A DNA stretch of 64,000 bases. Origin: Citrus sinensis (Eukaryota; Streptophyta; Magnoliopsida; Sapindales; Rutaceae). The notes beneath the pieces are model-generated. The model was not told the DNA's origin, did no database searches, and was given only the letters and a program-made list of their open reading frames with translations. Within the stretch, counting starts at the first letter, position 1, and the number at the start of each line of letters is the position of its first letter. Location: contig NC_068562.1 of the NCBI RefSeq assembly GCF_022201045.2, forward strand, positions 6,678,001 to 6,742,000, in the 5' to 3' direction. Below are positions 47,624 to 60,480 of the stretch, in pieces. The translations under genes and the position numbers were made by a program.

Positions 47624-50600
47624 TCAGAAAGTGCAATGGTCTCTCAAGACCTGCCTGGCAAGATCAACAGCCCCTGATTTTTTGTAAATTAAGTGCAAAT
47701 TATAAGCTGCTTCCCTGCGAAGGTCAGAGTGACCTGGTTTCCAATCCTCCATGTGGTCTGGAAATCCAGGGATGATGCAATCCTTCTGATACATAGCAAG
47801 CACCTTCTCATAATATGATGCAGCAAGAGATACAAGTCCAACATGATGATATGCACGAGCAATATTGTATAATGCCTCCTGCATAAAGTTTTAACAGCAG
47901 AAGTTATTGTTACATAAAACATATGAGCATGGTTCAAATATGGTTTTTGCAATTAACCAAACGCTTGTATTGAGTTAACATCTGTGCTTGTAATGGCATT
48001 AATATTCAGGTTACCAAACAAACATGACATCTATACAGATGCCACAATGTGTCAATGACAATAAAATGAAATGAAGTGCGCGGGAAAATGGAATAGCAAA
48101 CCTGGCTATTTTCAGCAAGCCGCAAATTATTATAGAGGAATGCCAAGCCCTGTGCAACACATTGATGCTTGTTTTGAAGTCTAACTCCAAGTGCTAAGTT
48201 AATCAAGGCAGTTCCTGTAGGAGAAAATAGAAATTAGAAGGATTTTTTTTTTCTTTTTTTAGTTTCTTTGTTAACTATCAAATATTTTTAATTGGAAAAC
48301 ATACCCACGCAGAGATTAATCAAAGGATTTTCGAGCAATAGCTTATATGCTTCAAGGTATTCTCTAGCAGCATCTTGATGATGACTGATCATAGTAAACT
48401 AATGTCCAGAAATGATAATGGGTGGTACGCAATCTCTGTATTTGGCTCGCACATTACGCAGAAGCTTGGCATGCTTCGAAAAGATTTTCTCAAATCTAAA
48501 ATATCATAAGAAAACTCATCACTGAGTACTTAGATGTCCAAACCAAATTACACATTTAAAAATTTTTAAAGAGGCTTCTGTTTGGTTCTCACAAAATTCT
48601 CCCTCCCATGATTGATTTAAAACAGTTAAAGCTTAGATTTCACAAGTGCTTTCTACTGTTTGCAAGACATATTGTGGCAAGTGATAGGAGGCCATTTTTC
48701 ACTCTTTGTAATGCAAAAATAGTAAGGAGCATTACCTTGATACTAATTTGTAATAGCGGTTCCAGGTAGTGAGGCGGTGGGGATGCAGCTTCACCATGAA
48801 TCTTACACCATCAAACCAAAGCTTAGGATCCGTAGTGTTGCGTGGAATTTCTGTGCAATTGGAGGAAAAATATGACTTTGCTCAGTAATGCCTCAAAAGT
48901 CAGCGTATTTTATCCTTTCTAGAGAAGCAAATATTTAATCTGTTTTAAGATAGAGAAGTCTCTTTGGAAATATGAAAATGGTAAAAAAGCTTGAGCGAAG
49001 CATGTTTAGAAACAAGCTAACAAGGAAATATTATTCTCCAAGTTCAAAACTTACGAGCTCCAAGAAAATTCAGCTCCTCCTTCTCAACTGGAAATTTTCC
49101 GTACCCCAATTTCAGAATGAGATTAATAATCTTTATTGCATCCTCATATCTATGCAAGGATGTCAATGTCTTACACAACTATTAACAAAAAAAAAATTAC
49201 AAGTCAGGACCATAACTAAGTGAAACAAGAAGAGAATTTAGAAAAAATCACACAAAAAGATTAAATTCTTTAAGAATGAAAATATCATCCCGAACTTCAG
49301 CAAAACAAAACAAGAAAATCAGAAGTTAAAAACCTAAACCAAGATGGTAAAAGAATAAGGACGTAAAAGAACCAAATTAGAGGAAGGGAAAAGTAAAAAC
49401 ATCTATAATAAGCAGACGGTGCTCTTCATGGTTGAATGTTTCTTCTTGATGACTTGATTCACAAACCAAGGGCAAGAGCATATCAACAAAGCCCTCAATC
49501 ATCCCTTTTGCTTTATATATGCGGCAAAGCTTGATCTTAATTCTTATGTTCAGCCACCAAGCATGAGTTTTATCAGAGTTCACATATTTATTCTCTGTAC
49601 ATATAAGCCACAAGAGAATGTCAAAAATCAAAATGATAATATTGAGCACGGTGGAATATGTTGAACAATTCAGCATAAGGGAAAAATTAGCAGAATAAAT
49701 TTACCTAAACTCATAGGGGAAGTTAACAAGGAAATTGCTTCCTCGTCCTTAGCATCTTCAAGGAGCAGTGAAGCCAAAGTTAATCGAGCATCAATGTTGT
49801 CCTCAAGTGTTTGCAAAGCTGAATTGAAACTTTACTCAGACATTTAACGATAAGTTAACCATCTAAATTGCAAGTTAAAGATCAAAAGCACCTTGAAAAA
49901 TCAAATTCATTTCATCAGTATGGTTTCTCAACAAAAAAAGCCAGGAAGACCATTCCCATATTTCTGTTGGAAGATTTTCATCAGATAATGTTCTGTATCT
50001 TTTCTCGTTTTAAAAATTAGCATATTGAAATTAATACAGTTGAAAACTCTTAATGTTTAGAGTTTCCATTACCTTTATAGAAGTAGATTATTGCTTTGTC
50101 TCTTTCTTTCAAGGCCAAGGAACACTCGGCAATTTTCAAATGTAAACAGCCATCCTGCAGCCAAAAAGATAACAAACATATCAGAATGGACGTAATTTGT
50201 TTAATTTTTGGAACATTTTTAACAGTAATCAGTCAATTTTGGTTATTTCATTGGTTCTTCTTAAGATTAAAATATGATTTAAGCTTGGTATAAAATATAA
50301 CAAGTCAAATATCAAGATCAAGAGCATGAGAACTTCTTTGCAGTTCTCCTTACATTGTGAACTCCAGCATTTGCCTCCAACATATGATAGTACTTTAATG
50401 CAGTGCTATAAAGCTCGCGATTCTTAAATAAGTCAGCAATTTCATTAATCGACTCAGCATGATCTGAGACATTCTCCCAATGAATTGCAGTTAAAAGAAT
50501 CTGGAAGTCAAGTGAAAAGATTTACAAGAAGTTAAATCCAAAATATAAACAAGTGACTTCATGCATGCTTACAGAATCCAGAAAAAGTTCGAGGTAGGTT

Positions 50601-52739
50601 ATATACGCAAATTCTTATACAATCCCAAATTAGGGGAAGGACACAAACAAACCTCTGCCTTATCCGTATTCCCAAGTTGAATGTGGCAGATTCCTGCTTT
50701 GATTTTCAAAGCCAAAAGTAGCTCTTTACCAGAATAGTAGACCAAGTCAACCAGCTCAATATGTTTAAGCACTCTATCATATGCATTCATTTGCACAAGC
50801 ATGGATGCTAGCAAATCAATCACACCAAAGTCAGCTTCAGTTGGATGACCTTTAAGATAATCCTCCAAAATGTCAACAGAACTTTCAATCTGACCACTTT
50901 TTTGGTACAACTGAAACAGAAAGGATATATTAAATGCCTACTGCATGCAAACATATGAAAAAAGAAATCTCCAGACAGATGAGAATGATATCTGAGTACT
51001 TAAAAGTGCTTGAAACATTTAGTGGACAACGCTGTATTGAAATAAGACTGAAATTTTGTGGCACTGGATCAGAGTCTAATTCAGCTAAATATCCAATTTA
51101 CTCAAAAACTATCCAAGATTAATACACTAAAAATAAGAAAACACATACAACCATAATCATCTTAATCATAATAAGAAAACCCTTGCCAATGGAAGCAGGA
51201 AAGCCGTGAAAGAAGCTCTTTGCATGCAGAAGGCACTACCATCCTAAGGATGTACTCTGTCTTGCTTAATAGTGAAGTAAATTCATAAAATCAAATCAGG
51301 CTTTTAACAGATAAAGAAAAAGGTAAAACCTTTGCCCCCATCTTCAATGCTTCAATATTCTCGGGACAGAGCTGCACCATTTGTCTATATACATCAGCAG
51401 CTCTCTGAAAATTTCCAAGCTCAACATATAGAGATGCAAGATGAAACTTCAGCTTAAAGTCATTAGGATCTGCTTTTACAGCTTCAGAAAGGCAACTCAT
51501 TGCCCAAGTTGTGTCTCCTTGTTCTCTGTACGGATAAATTCATTAATTAACTCACTCATTCCATTCAATGATTAACTTTAGAAGCCGTAAGCTGAATTCA
51601 ACATTTGTACCGGCACTTTTCCAACCCGTTCAAAATATTTAAATGATGGCTTCATTTATGAGGTATATTGTCCACGGTGAAAGGAGAGTTTCAATATGAG
51701 AAAAAGGGCAAAAGTAAATTCTTCTGTCATTCTTCTAGCAATTTGGTCACACTAAGAAAATTACTATGGTCTAAAGCACAGGTGCAGAGATCACAAACAA
51801 ATAAAATATTTGCAGGCCTGAATTATTGTTGACATCAATTTATAGGAGTTAGTGTCTCTGATTTCTATATGAATAGGAACCAGAATAGTTCTAAACCTTG
51901 TGAGCTTGGCCAGTTCAATTACCAACTCAATCCTGAAAGACCTTGATCCTGATGCATCCCATTGTGCATTAAATATGATAACTTCTCATTAGCATGGTAC
52001 TAGAACAGAACATTCCCATTTCACAATACGTATCATCATGCATTAAATGATAACGTCATCAACCATGAGAATACTTACATGAGCCAGGGGAAAATGAGTT
52101 TCCACAAAGATGAATCTTTTTGTTTATAGCATGCGGCAAGCCAGTAGCAGCCCATGGCTTTTGCAGTATTACCAAGTGCATCGTGGACGAGTCCAAGTAT
52201 ATGATATGAATTAGGCAATTCCTCTTCTAGCCTAATGACTTCATGCAATACAGATATGGCCTGCAACCAAAACCAAGAGGAGTCAGCACATGAACTCTCG
52301 GCAACAACTCCCTTCAAAAATAAGAAAACAAAAAAAAAAAGTTCACCTCTTCATAACGACCAAGAGCATAATGAAGTGAAGCATCACCGAGCATCCGTCT
52401 AATTTCAGGGCAAACCTTCTTCTTTGATCCCTCTGGCCTCCCTCTTTTCTTAAGCTGCATGATTTCAAAATATATTTCTTTCTATATAAGAATTTACTGT
52501 ATATTTAACCATGAGAAAACAGAGGGGTATTTCTTGCTTGCCTCTCTTGATCTTTTCCGGGAGCCAAACCCAAAAATTATGGCTTCAAATCGCCGCCGTT
52601 CATCATCATTGTCTTGTGATTCCATAGCCATCTTCTTCTTCTTCGCTTCCCCTTCAGTGCAGTCATTGTGATTTTGCAGTGCTGCTTTTCGTTTTCTTTC
52701 AGCCAAAGCTTCGTACTCGAGACACTCCTCGTCCTCCAT
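47624..52739 (-). pseudogene. TFIIIC subunit 3 (GTF3C3/Tfc4-like) TPR protein, interrupted by a stop
   Basis: TFIIIC recruits RNA polymerase III to tRNA and 5S genes, and this subunit is its TPR scaffold. Fourteen exons stay in phase: 52739-52542, 52454-52347, 52260-52079, 51525-51330, 50910-50653, 50500-50354, 50154-50073, 49818-49705, 49594-49401, 49178-49055, 48850-48736, 48495-48305, 48214-48102, 47878-47624. Read through, they encode 758 aa ending DLARQVLRDHCTF, as in plant GTF3C3. TPR motifs start at MLGDASLHYALGRYEEAISVL. Codon 605 (48399-48401) is TAG between ISGH and FTMISHHQDAAREY, where homologues have Gln (CAG), so one C-to-T change removes the last fifth. The acidic N-terminus of about 100-150 residues in full-length family members is also missing. 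Intron 1 seems to use a GC donor (GAG/GCAAGC), or a weak GT downstream. It is either a pseudogene or a truncated TPR paralogue. Confidence 0.85.
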
Positions 52740-54724
52740 TCTTACAGCATCATCAATACGGCAGCACTTTTGTTTTCCAGGGAAGCAAACGCGGGATTTA
52801 TATATATATATATATATATATATAGACAGTAGACACAGACACACAAATTCAGCAACGTGAATGTTGTCCCAGTTGCATTCGGAAAAGATTACGACATGTC
52901 GTTTCGTTGTGATAAACAGAAAAAAGCTTTGTTTTATTTTCAGTACTACCGTCGTTAGGAAAAACTAGTGGGTGCTGCTGATGTGGTGCTTCCCCAATAA
53001 AAATTTGACACATATTGATGTTAATTTCCTTTTTCTTTTATTAAAAGAAAATCACCCCTTTTCATTTAATCTCTTTTTATTGTTCCATTCAAAATATGTT
53101 TCTCTAAAAATCGTTTTCAAATTCAAAACTCATTTCTCAATTTTAGAATAAATATAAGTTCCCCTAAAAATCTTCTCATCCAAACACTATAAATTCTTAA
53201 CCGAAATTTCTCTAATCCGAAATCAACATATTCATTTCTCAAATTTATGTCACAATGCCAATTTCAATATTCTAAAAACTTTCAATAATGAAAGTGTGCT
53301 CAAACATATATATACAGCTAGACATATGAGTGGTTTCCAATAAGGGATCCGTCATATTAAAGTCGATGTTGAGTTACAAGATCAAAAATTATATATTTTA
53401 ATACACTACATGATAAAATATACTGTATTGGAATTAACTGATTTTAGTATAGATAGAAATCCCTGATTAGAACATTCCCATTAGAACATATACAAAAGCT
53501 TTGAATAAAAGGGATAATAAGTCGTGAGTCAGCCAAACCTCACTTTCATTTTGTGTAAAGCTCTCGAGATTGAAAATAGACGACTGTACTCAATTTTTCT
53601 TCAAAACAATAGCCTCCTTGGCGCTCATGTCTACATTGATATGTGTTTTAAGTATTAACAGCTCCCGACAATAATAACTTAATAAAATTAAGGTATTCAT
53701 CTAAATTAAGTCTGAGCACATTCTTAAGTGTTGACGGAAGGCTTTTGTTTACCCGTTCATAATAAACTCTAATATATGTTAGCACTGTGCGTTCGTAGTA
53801 AACTTTAATATATATGTTGGCACTACTCAATTTCTACTACTTGATATATCTTGATTTTTTATCATGGTGGCTGTATGGCTGATTTGTGCCCTGCTCTAGT
53901 CCGTCAGTCATAGCTTCCCGACTTTATTTTTCTTTAGGTTTATTTCATTCTTAATTAATATTGGCCGCAAATAAACTTGTGGGTTTGGTGTCGGGAAGAG
54001 ATTACGCAAATGTCAATAATTAGATTGAATATTAACACTCACAAACTTCTTGGCGCAGGGGAAAGAATGGTAGACCCAAATGTCAATCCGCTCAACGGGC
54101 ATGTCGGTGCAAGTAAGAATGGGCGTGCCTTTGATCAGCCCATTAGGATTAGACCCACTAGTCTAGCTGTCAAGGCCCTAGGGATGTCCAAAATGTTTAG
54201 CCCGGTCAGGTTTTGGATTTTGCAGGCCGATCCGGGTCCAAATGGTGGAACGAGCGAAGCTTAAAGGTGATTAGTTTAGTTTAGTTCCCCCGACTTCAAG
54301 CGCTTGCAGCTGGATGCTGATCCACCTGCAGAAGAAACACCTATCAATAGCATTGATTATTTTAACAACTATCAGTGACCAACTGATGATTTTTACCTAG
54401 CAAACTGATAAGAAATTATGTGTACCTAATAAATATTAATCGTCTAAGTAACGGTTAATGCACTATTCAATCAACTTTTTTTATTATAACTCAACACGTC
54501 CATTGTTATTTTAATTTCTCCTCACCCTAATCACTCATAGACAAACTTCCATGCGTCCCAAATTTATTATATGTATATACTCTAATCGATCACTTAAGCT
54601 TGTAGTCCAATAATATTCATGAATTCGAACCGTAAGAATAGATTTCTTCACGTGTATTAGTGGAAGTAAATTAACTTTAAAAAAAAAAAGGTCTTACACT
54701 CCACCCCAAAACCATTTAAAATTA
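52740..54724. other. Intergenic DNA between the TFIIIC gene and the Ulp1 element
   Basis: No gene recognised. Two direct copies of a 37-39 base unit (GTTCATAATAAACTCTAATAT-like, ending TGTTAGCACT or TGTTGGCACT) lie at about 53755-53825. The block 54040-54260 is richer in G and C than its surroundings, with an ORF (53977-54264) of no known motif, perhaps a degraded repeat. TA repeats at 52799-52823 lie just upstream of the TFIIIC start. Confidence 0.5.
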
Positions 54725-54762
54725 GGGTCATCCTGTGGTGCCACAGTGACACGGTGCCACAG
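54725..54762 (+). repeat. Candidate left terminal inverted repeat
   Basis: CCTGTGGTGCCACAGTGACA followed by CGGTGCCACAG, aligning with the inverted 63946-63982 segment through TCC.GTGGTRCC, then CAC.GTR. It also has internal near-palindromes (GGTGCCAC twice). Confidence 0.5.
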
Positions 54763-55848
54763 TTTTTTTGTCTTTATTCTGTGAAGCCATTGGATGGTTA
54801 CTCGTTCAATCCAACGGTTTAAATTAATTATTGGAGAAAGGCCGCGAGAACTGACAACCTTTGTAGCCGGTTTTGGGTGAGTGTAATACCATCTAATAGT
54901 GAGCGTGCATTTCAGGATCTTTGATCTACGACATACCGTTTCAGCGATTTCATTTGAAAATCAATCTGTAGACAAAAAGTGAACACACGAAATTGGTATT
55001 CCTGGATCGCAATTATTGGTGGAATATTAGCAAACGGTTGATGTGTACATGAATATGTCCGCGCAGTTGTAGGGAGGCGATGGTGAAATAAAAAAAAAAA
55101 ATTCCCGGCATGTGCATTCGAAGGAATTTCTGATTCTGAAAGTGTGGGCATATCGAATGATCCAACGTAGTAGGTAATTCGATATAAACTTGCAATTTGT
55201 TTTAGTTGGAATATTTATAAAAGACGTTTTTAGGGTTAGTTGAATAGTTGGTGGAAGAGTTCAGTAAACGAGTGGTAATGGGGAAAATTTTCGATTAAGT
55301 ATGTAAACAGGGGTCGTCAAAGAATGTGATGTTACTAGGGAGGACTGATTTGAGGAATCTCACTGCACTAATTGCCGGTTTGAAGGCACAAGAGGGACTT
55401 AAAAGTGTTCGACGATGAATTGAAATTTGTTAGTAAGTAAATATCTTTTGTAAGTATCAATTAGTTATATGGGTAATTGATGAGGACATACATTTATGGC
55501 ATGTTCTTATAATGAAATTGTTAACTTTGTTTTATCTTCTGGTCACCAATAATGTATGGATGAGATGTTAGTGTTCAATTGTTAATTTGATTGTTGGAAT
55601 CAATTAGCATGAATGTGTTTCTTAGAAAATCAAGAATGTTGATGGGCATTTAATGTGTGAAGCCCCTCGAAATGAGTCTATGAAAATGATTGATTAACAT
55701 TGTAGACGGTGGCATGGTTGTTACAGATAAGTCTGTTTATAGACTGTGATCTTATTGTTGTGGTTTTACACATACCCTGTAATTAAATTCTGTAAAATCA
55801 GAATGGCGCAGTTCGTTAGAAGCACTCATTTATAATTTCAGTGCAGCA

Positions 55849-58800
55849 ATGAAGGTAGGGGAGGTTCGCAAGCGAAAATGTAGGGACGTAAACAGCTTGA
55901 ACGAAGATATGGAAGGCAATCGAACAATAGAACGTAATACCCATTATGGATTCATCAGCTATTTGTAAGTATGTTTACTATCCGAATAACTAAATTTTAT
56001 CAATGACGAGTGGATTGGAAATGATTTGAGTTACTTTCAGTGGTGCAACTGTGCGTAAAATGAAGGCAACAGATGCAAACACCAGCATTACAAGAGAGGT
56101 GCGTTAAATGGAAATAAAATTTAGTGTACCGCAACACCTTTTTAATTGGCAATAAGGTGTATGTCTGTGTGTTTCTATTAACTGCAGGTTCGAAGGGAAA
56201 TTGCGACGTCATTTAAAAATTTACCACCAAAGATGAAATGGAAGTACAAAGTCCGAGTCGAACAAGCAGTCAAAGGGGAAGCAACTAACACATATTTTAC
56301 ACGATGTGCACCAGACAGATTGGCAGCAGCTGTTACAAATCTATCTGATGAACAAAGAGCAGCTGTATGTGAAATGGGTATGGGGAGCGTGCTTGAGTTG
56401 AATAGTGGTAGGCTGAAAAGGAAGCTTTGTGGTTGGTTGGTAGATAGGATTGATGTATGTAGGCGCGTTGTAGTTTTGAATGGTAATGAGGTAGAGCTCA
56501 GTGCTAATAGCTTTGGTCATGTCATGGGATTAATAGATGGGGGCATGCCTTTAAGATTACAGGGTGACATCAAAGAAGTTGAATCATATGTAAAGATGTT
56601 CAGTGCATCATCTACAGGAATCAACATCAAGAAATTGGCAGAAATGTTGAGTAATTCGACGGCAGCCGATGATAGGTTCAAAGTCACATTTATGTTGTTT
56701 ACTCTATATACTGTTCTATGTCCCCCTGGTGGAGTACACATAAGTTGTAATTTCTTATTTTCTTTGAAAGATGTGAACTGTATCCAGAAGAGGAATTGGG
56801 CCACATTTTGTTTTCATAAATTTCTTGAAGGCATTACTAGGTACAAGGAAGAGAAATTGGCATACATAGGCGGCTGTCTTTTGTACTTAGAGGTGATATC
56901 GCATCTTGGAATGATATAGTGTCAATATTTTCCTTCACTTTGTTCAGTTGAGTAACTGACTATAATTTGCATTGTTGTTTTTGTTTATTCCAGATGCTTT
57001 ATTTTAATTCTATAGTGTATGGAAAAGTACAAAGAGACAGGTCTATGTGTCCCCTGGCCTTGTGGAACGTAGATGAGATAAAGCGGTTGATGAAATGGAT
57101 AGAGAATAAAGGTGGTTATAGTAGCGATGAGGTAATCTGAAAAAGGAATTGTAAATTTGTGGGATTCTATGAAAGCAAATAATATGCTTACAATGAAAAA
57201 CGTGCGATCCATGAATACTGCTTTTCAATATGTCCTTGCTTTACATTTATTGTAGTTGGATGTTACATATATATTTGGTTCAGCACTTTACTTATAACTT
57301 CGTACTTGTAAAATTGTTTTACTAGATACGAGTCTGTGCTGCATCTGTAATAAAGGCGAACTCAAGGTCAGATGGATGCAGTATGGCTGTGGAAGAAGAT
57401 TTTAGAGACTCGGATGTTAGACAGATGACAACAGCCCCGGGAATGACGAAAATAAAGTCAGTTAGTCAATTGGATAAGGCAGTAGTGATATCAAGTAGGC
57501 CATCAGGATATGTTGAAAATTTAAAGACGGATGGATCGTGCCGCAGTAACCATGGCAATAACGATAAGGGGAAGGACTGGAGTGATGCAACCAAAGGAGA
57601 GGGAGTTTGCACCAACTGTGAGAGTAAGCAATTGTACAAAAGTGCAGCAAGTGGCAGTATGTACCAGAATAATGAAATCAAGGAAAAAGATGTTTGTGAA
57701 GATGCACAACATATGGATTTAATTGATGTAGCAGATTTTGTCATGGAGACTCAGACGTCCCCACCATGCAGTGAAAGCTTGCATAGTAACATAAGGATTG
57801 AGGTTATCTGTAACTAATAAAAGTTAAATCTGAAATTTGCATCTTCTTTTAGTTGTTTTTGGTTAACCGAATGTAATTTATGTTTTATAATTTTGTAATT
57901 ATTATGAGGAAAATATGTTGCAGGAGCCTGCTGTGGTGCAGAAGTGTTCAGAACCGAATAAAAAGACTGGGAATGTAGTCCATCCAAAGTCACCACTTAA
58001 TCAGATAGGTGCTGGCAGAGCACGTTATCGGGTTGGACCATATGTGATGCAAAGACCTTTGAGTACTGATGACGAGATGTTGATTAACTTCTGCATGGAT
58101 GAAAATTTGAATAAGGGGTAACGTATTACTTATGTCGTTGAATTAGTACTGGCATTCATATAAAAAGTTACTTGATTGTGTTTGAGCTTCGAATAAACGG
58201 ACTTAATTGTAGGAAATCAATAATTATGGCAAAAATGTCTGCATGATAGATTTTCCGTTGCAGGGAAATAGTTTTTAAGACGAACTTCAATTGCATCAGC
58301 AGACATGATATTATGTGTCTCTCTCCTAGAAGTACAATCAATGTGAAGGTACAACCACCTTCTGTCAAGTGCTGTACTTGTATGAATAATACATACACAT
58401 TTTATAATGATTGCTCTTGGAATTTAATGGGGCTTGACGTTTTTGTTATTTGTTTATATGTTGAATGAAGTGAATACCCCTTACATGCAAGTGTTAATAC
58501 TCGTACTTTTCAGATTGTTTCTGCTGTCTCAGAATTGTTATCTGCGAATGCGAGTGTAAACGTGGGAAACAGTAATTTCAGCCTTTTTCTGCCAGCGTAT
58601 TCTGCTGTAAGGACTTTGTGTTATATTGCAATATTAAAATTTTATCCCCTAAGGGACAGTTTAACATAAAATTTCGTGTGTTCATTCAATATGGTGCATC
58701 TGTTTACTATGCATGTAAGTTGAGATATTGTTCTTGTAATTACATTTAACTAGAGCATTACAAATATTTGTTATTCAAGTTTGGCAACCCACTATTTCCA

Positions 58801-59873
58801 TTGCCTATAATTTTAGTTTCGGCTGTGATAGCGTTGATGTTCTATAAACTGTACAGTTGCACGATAACATCAGTGGGGACCCCACAGACCTTACTTTTGG
58901 TATTAAACAATTTATCAGTGGTGATTTATACCTGGCGAATATTGGTTCGTGTAAGCAAGTAAGCATTTTTTACTTAAGCAATCAGCAAACCTCGTTTTTA
59001 GTTAATTTTGATGTTATCTGTCAGTTTATTTCACCCTGGTATTGCAATCATCAATAGATTTTTGTCCCGGTGAACCATGGTTTTACACACTGGTACTTAT
59101 TGGTTGTATTAATATACGAAATGCGGGTGGAGATATGGGATCCACTGCCCACTGCAATGAAGTCACAAATGTTCGTTGTTGAATGCAAACGAGCGGTGAG
59201 TTACCAATGTAGATGCCAATCGAGTGTACTTTGTTGCCAAAAAAAATTACTTATAAATGAACCATTGTTGTTGTAAATAATCCTCCTTTGTTTTAAAAGG
59301 AAGTGTCAAATATTACTATTGTTATTACTGCAATCTATCGATTGACGGATGTTCCTGCAGCTACAATTCATTGAGATGGCGTTGCAACATTGTGGCTCAA
59401 ATTGTTTATCGGGAAGGTTAAACATGAGCGAGTTCGTAATCCAGCTTTGTACCAGGCAGGCCAGTATACGTAACGAATCTGATTGTGCACTATATGTTAT
59501 GTTGATGATGGAGAGACATAAAATGTGGTCATGCCTTTCGGAGGCAGAGGTGCGTAACATTTTTAACTGTTCAATGCTATAACCCAGGCCGTTAATATTA
59601 ATTATGTATCCATTCAATTTTTGCTGCCTTGTACTTATTGTGTTTGTTCATTTCATTCAGATAAAGTTTGATTCAGATAGTGAGAGGGCACGCATTCTGA
59701 TAGATCTCATGACATACAGTTTCAACTGTTTGAAGGACAATGTTCGTTTGAAGGCTGAGAAGCATCGATCGCGTGTTGACGATGAAGCCCATTCAATTTA
59801 TGAAGCGATTGAAAAGAAGCGCGTACGACAGCTTCGGAGTGCGAGCCAAATGGGGCATGGTCGCCGCCATTAG
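55849..59873 (+). CDS. Transposon-borne Ulp1/SENP-like cysteine protease
   Basis: Twelve exons with GT-AG junctions and unbroken phase: 55849-55964, 56041-56098, 56188-56892, 56994-57131, 57326-57802, 57924-58117, 58264-58348, 58514-58606, 58857-58958, 59058-59195, 59361-59549, 59661-59873, giving 835 aa. Residues 1-60 are basic. Residues about 75-290 form a helical plant-mobile-element region (DUF1985-like), seen with RLAAAVTNLSDEQRAAVCEMG and CGWLVDRIDVCRRVVVLNG. A polar linker (about 305-510) follows, then the C48 peptidase domain: His667 in THWYLLV, Asp684 in EIWDPLP, Cys744 in NESDCALYVM. The oxyanion Gln, normally six residues before Cys, appears to be Ile738. Ulp1 enzymes remove SUMO or related modifiers. 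The role of transposon versions is unknown. Confidence 0.82.
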
Positions 59874-60480
59874 CTGCATTTGATTTGACGTTCTATTGTA
59901 TAAGTGCATCCATGCTTTCCGAAAAGAAAAAATTACTGGGTTTGACAGTTGCAGTTCATCATTCCAAAAAGCACAATCAACCACTGACAATTGTGAGTGA
60001 TAAACAACTTATGTTTTGTTGCTGGCATATAACAATAAAGTTTCCATCGTGGATGCCGCAGTGTCTCACTACTGAACTTAATCATTTATGAGTTTACATT
60101 GCCGTCAATTTTTAATTTGTCAAGACGGCTGTTCCTGGAGTATTATATCAGTACATGCTGTTAGCTGAAATAACATCTTCTCTGAATTCTGCATATTATA
60201 TGATACTGATACTTTGGCCTGGCCAAGTTACTGAAATATTCATTTTATGTTGTAGTCCTGAGGAAGATGCTTTATGTAGTAATTGAACTCAACGAGGGAT
60301 TGAATGAAGTTACGCAAGTTGTGCTTATTTAAGCTTGGCATAGGTATAAAAATTGTTTCTCAACTGCCTCTTAAATATTCTTTTTTTTTGTTGCAAAATT
60401 AACGGATACAGTGGGAGCAAAAAAATAGTTGTATTAAATCCCCAACCTCTAGATCTTTTTGGAGTAGCGCCAATATTCTT

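Noticed and set aside
53977-54264. 95-codon plus ORF in a GC-richer block
   Set aside because: No family recognised and no splice context. It may be a degraded repeat, so it is described only as intergenic DNA.
57462-57744. Overlapping minus-strand ORFs under exon 5 of the Ulp1 gene
   Set aside because: They are shadows of a phase-consistent exon on plus.
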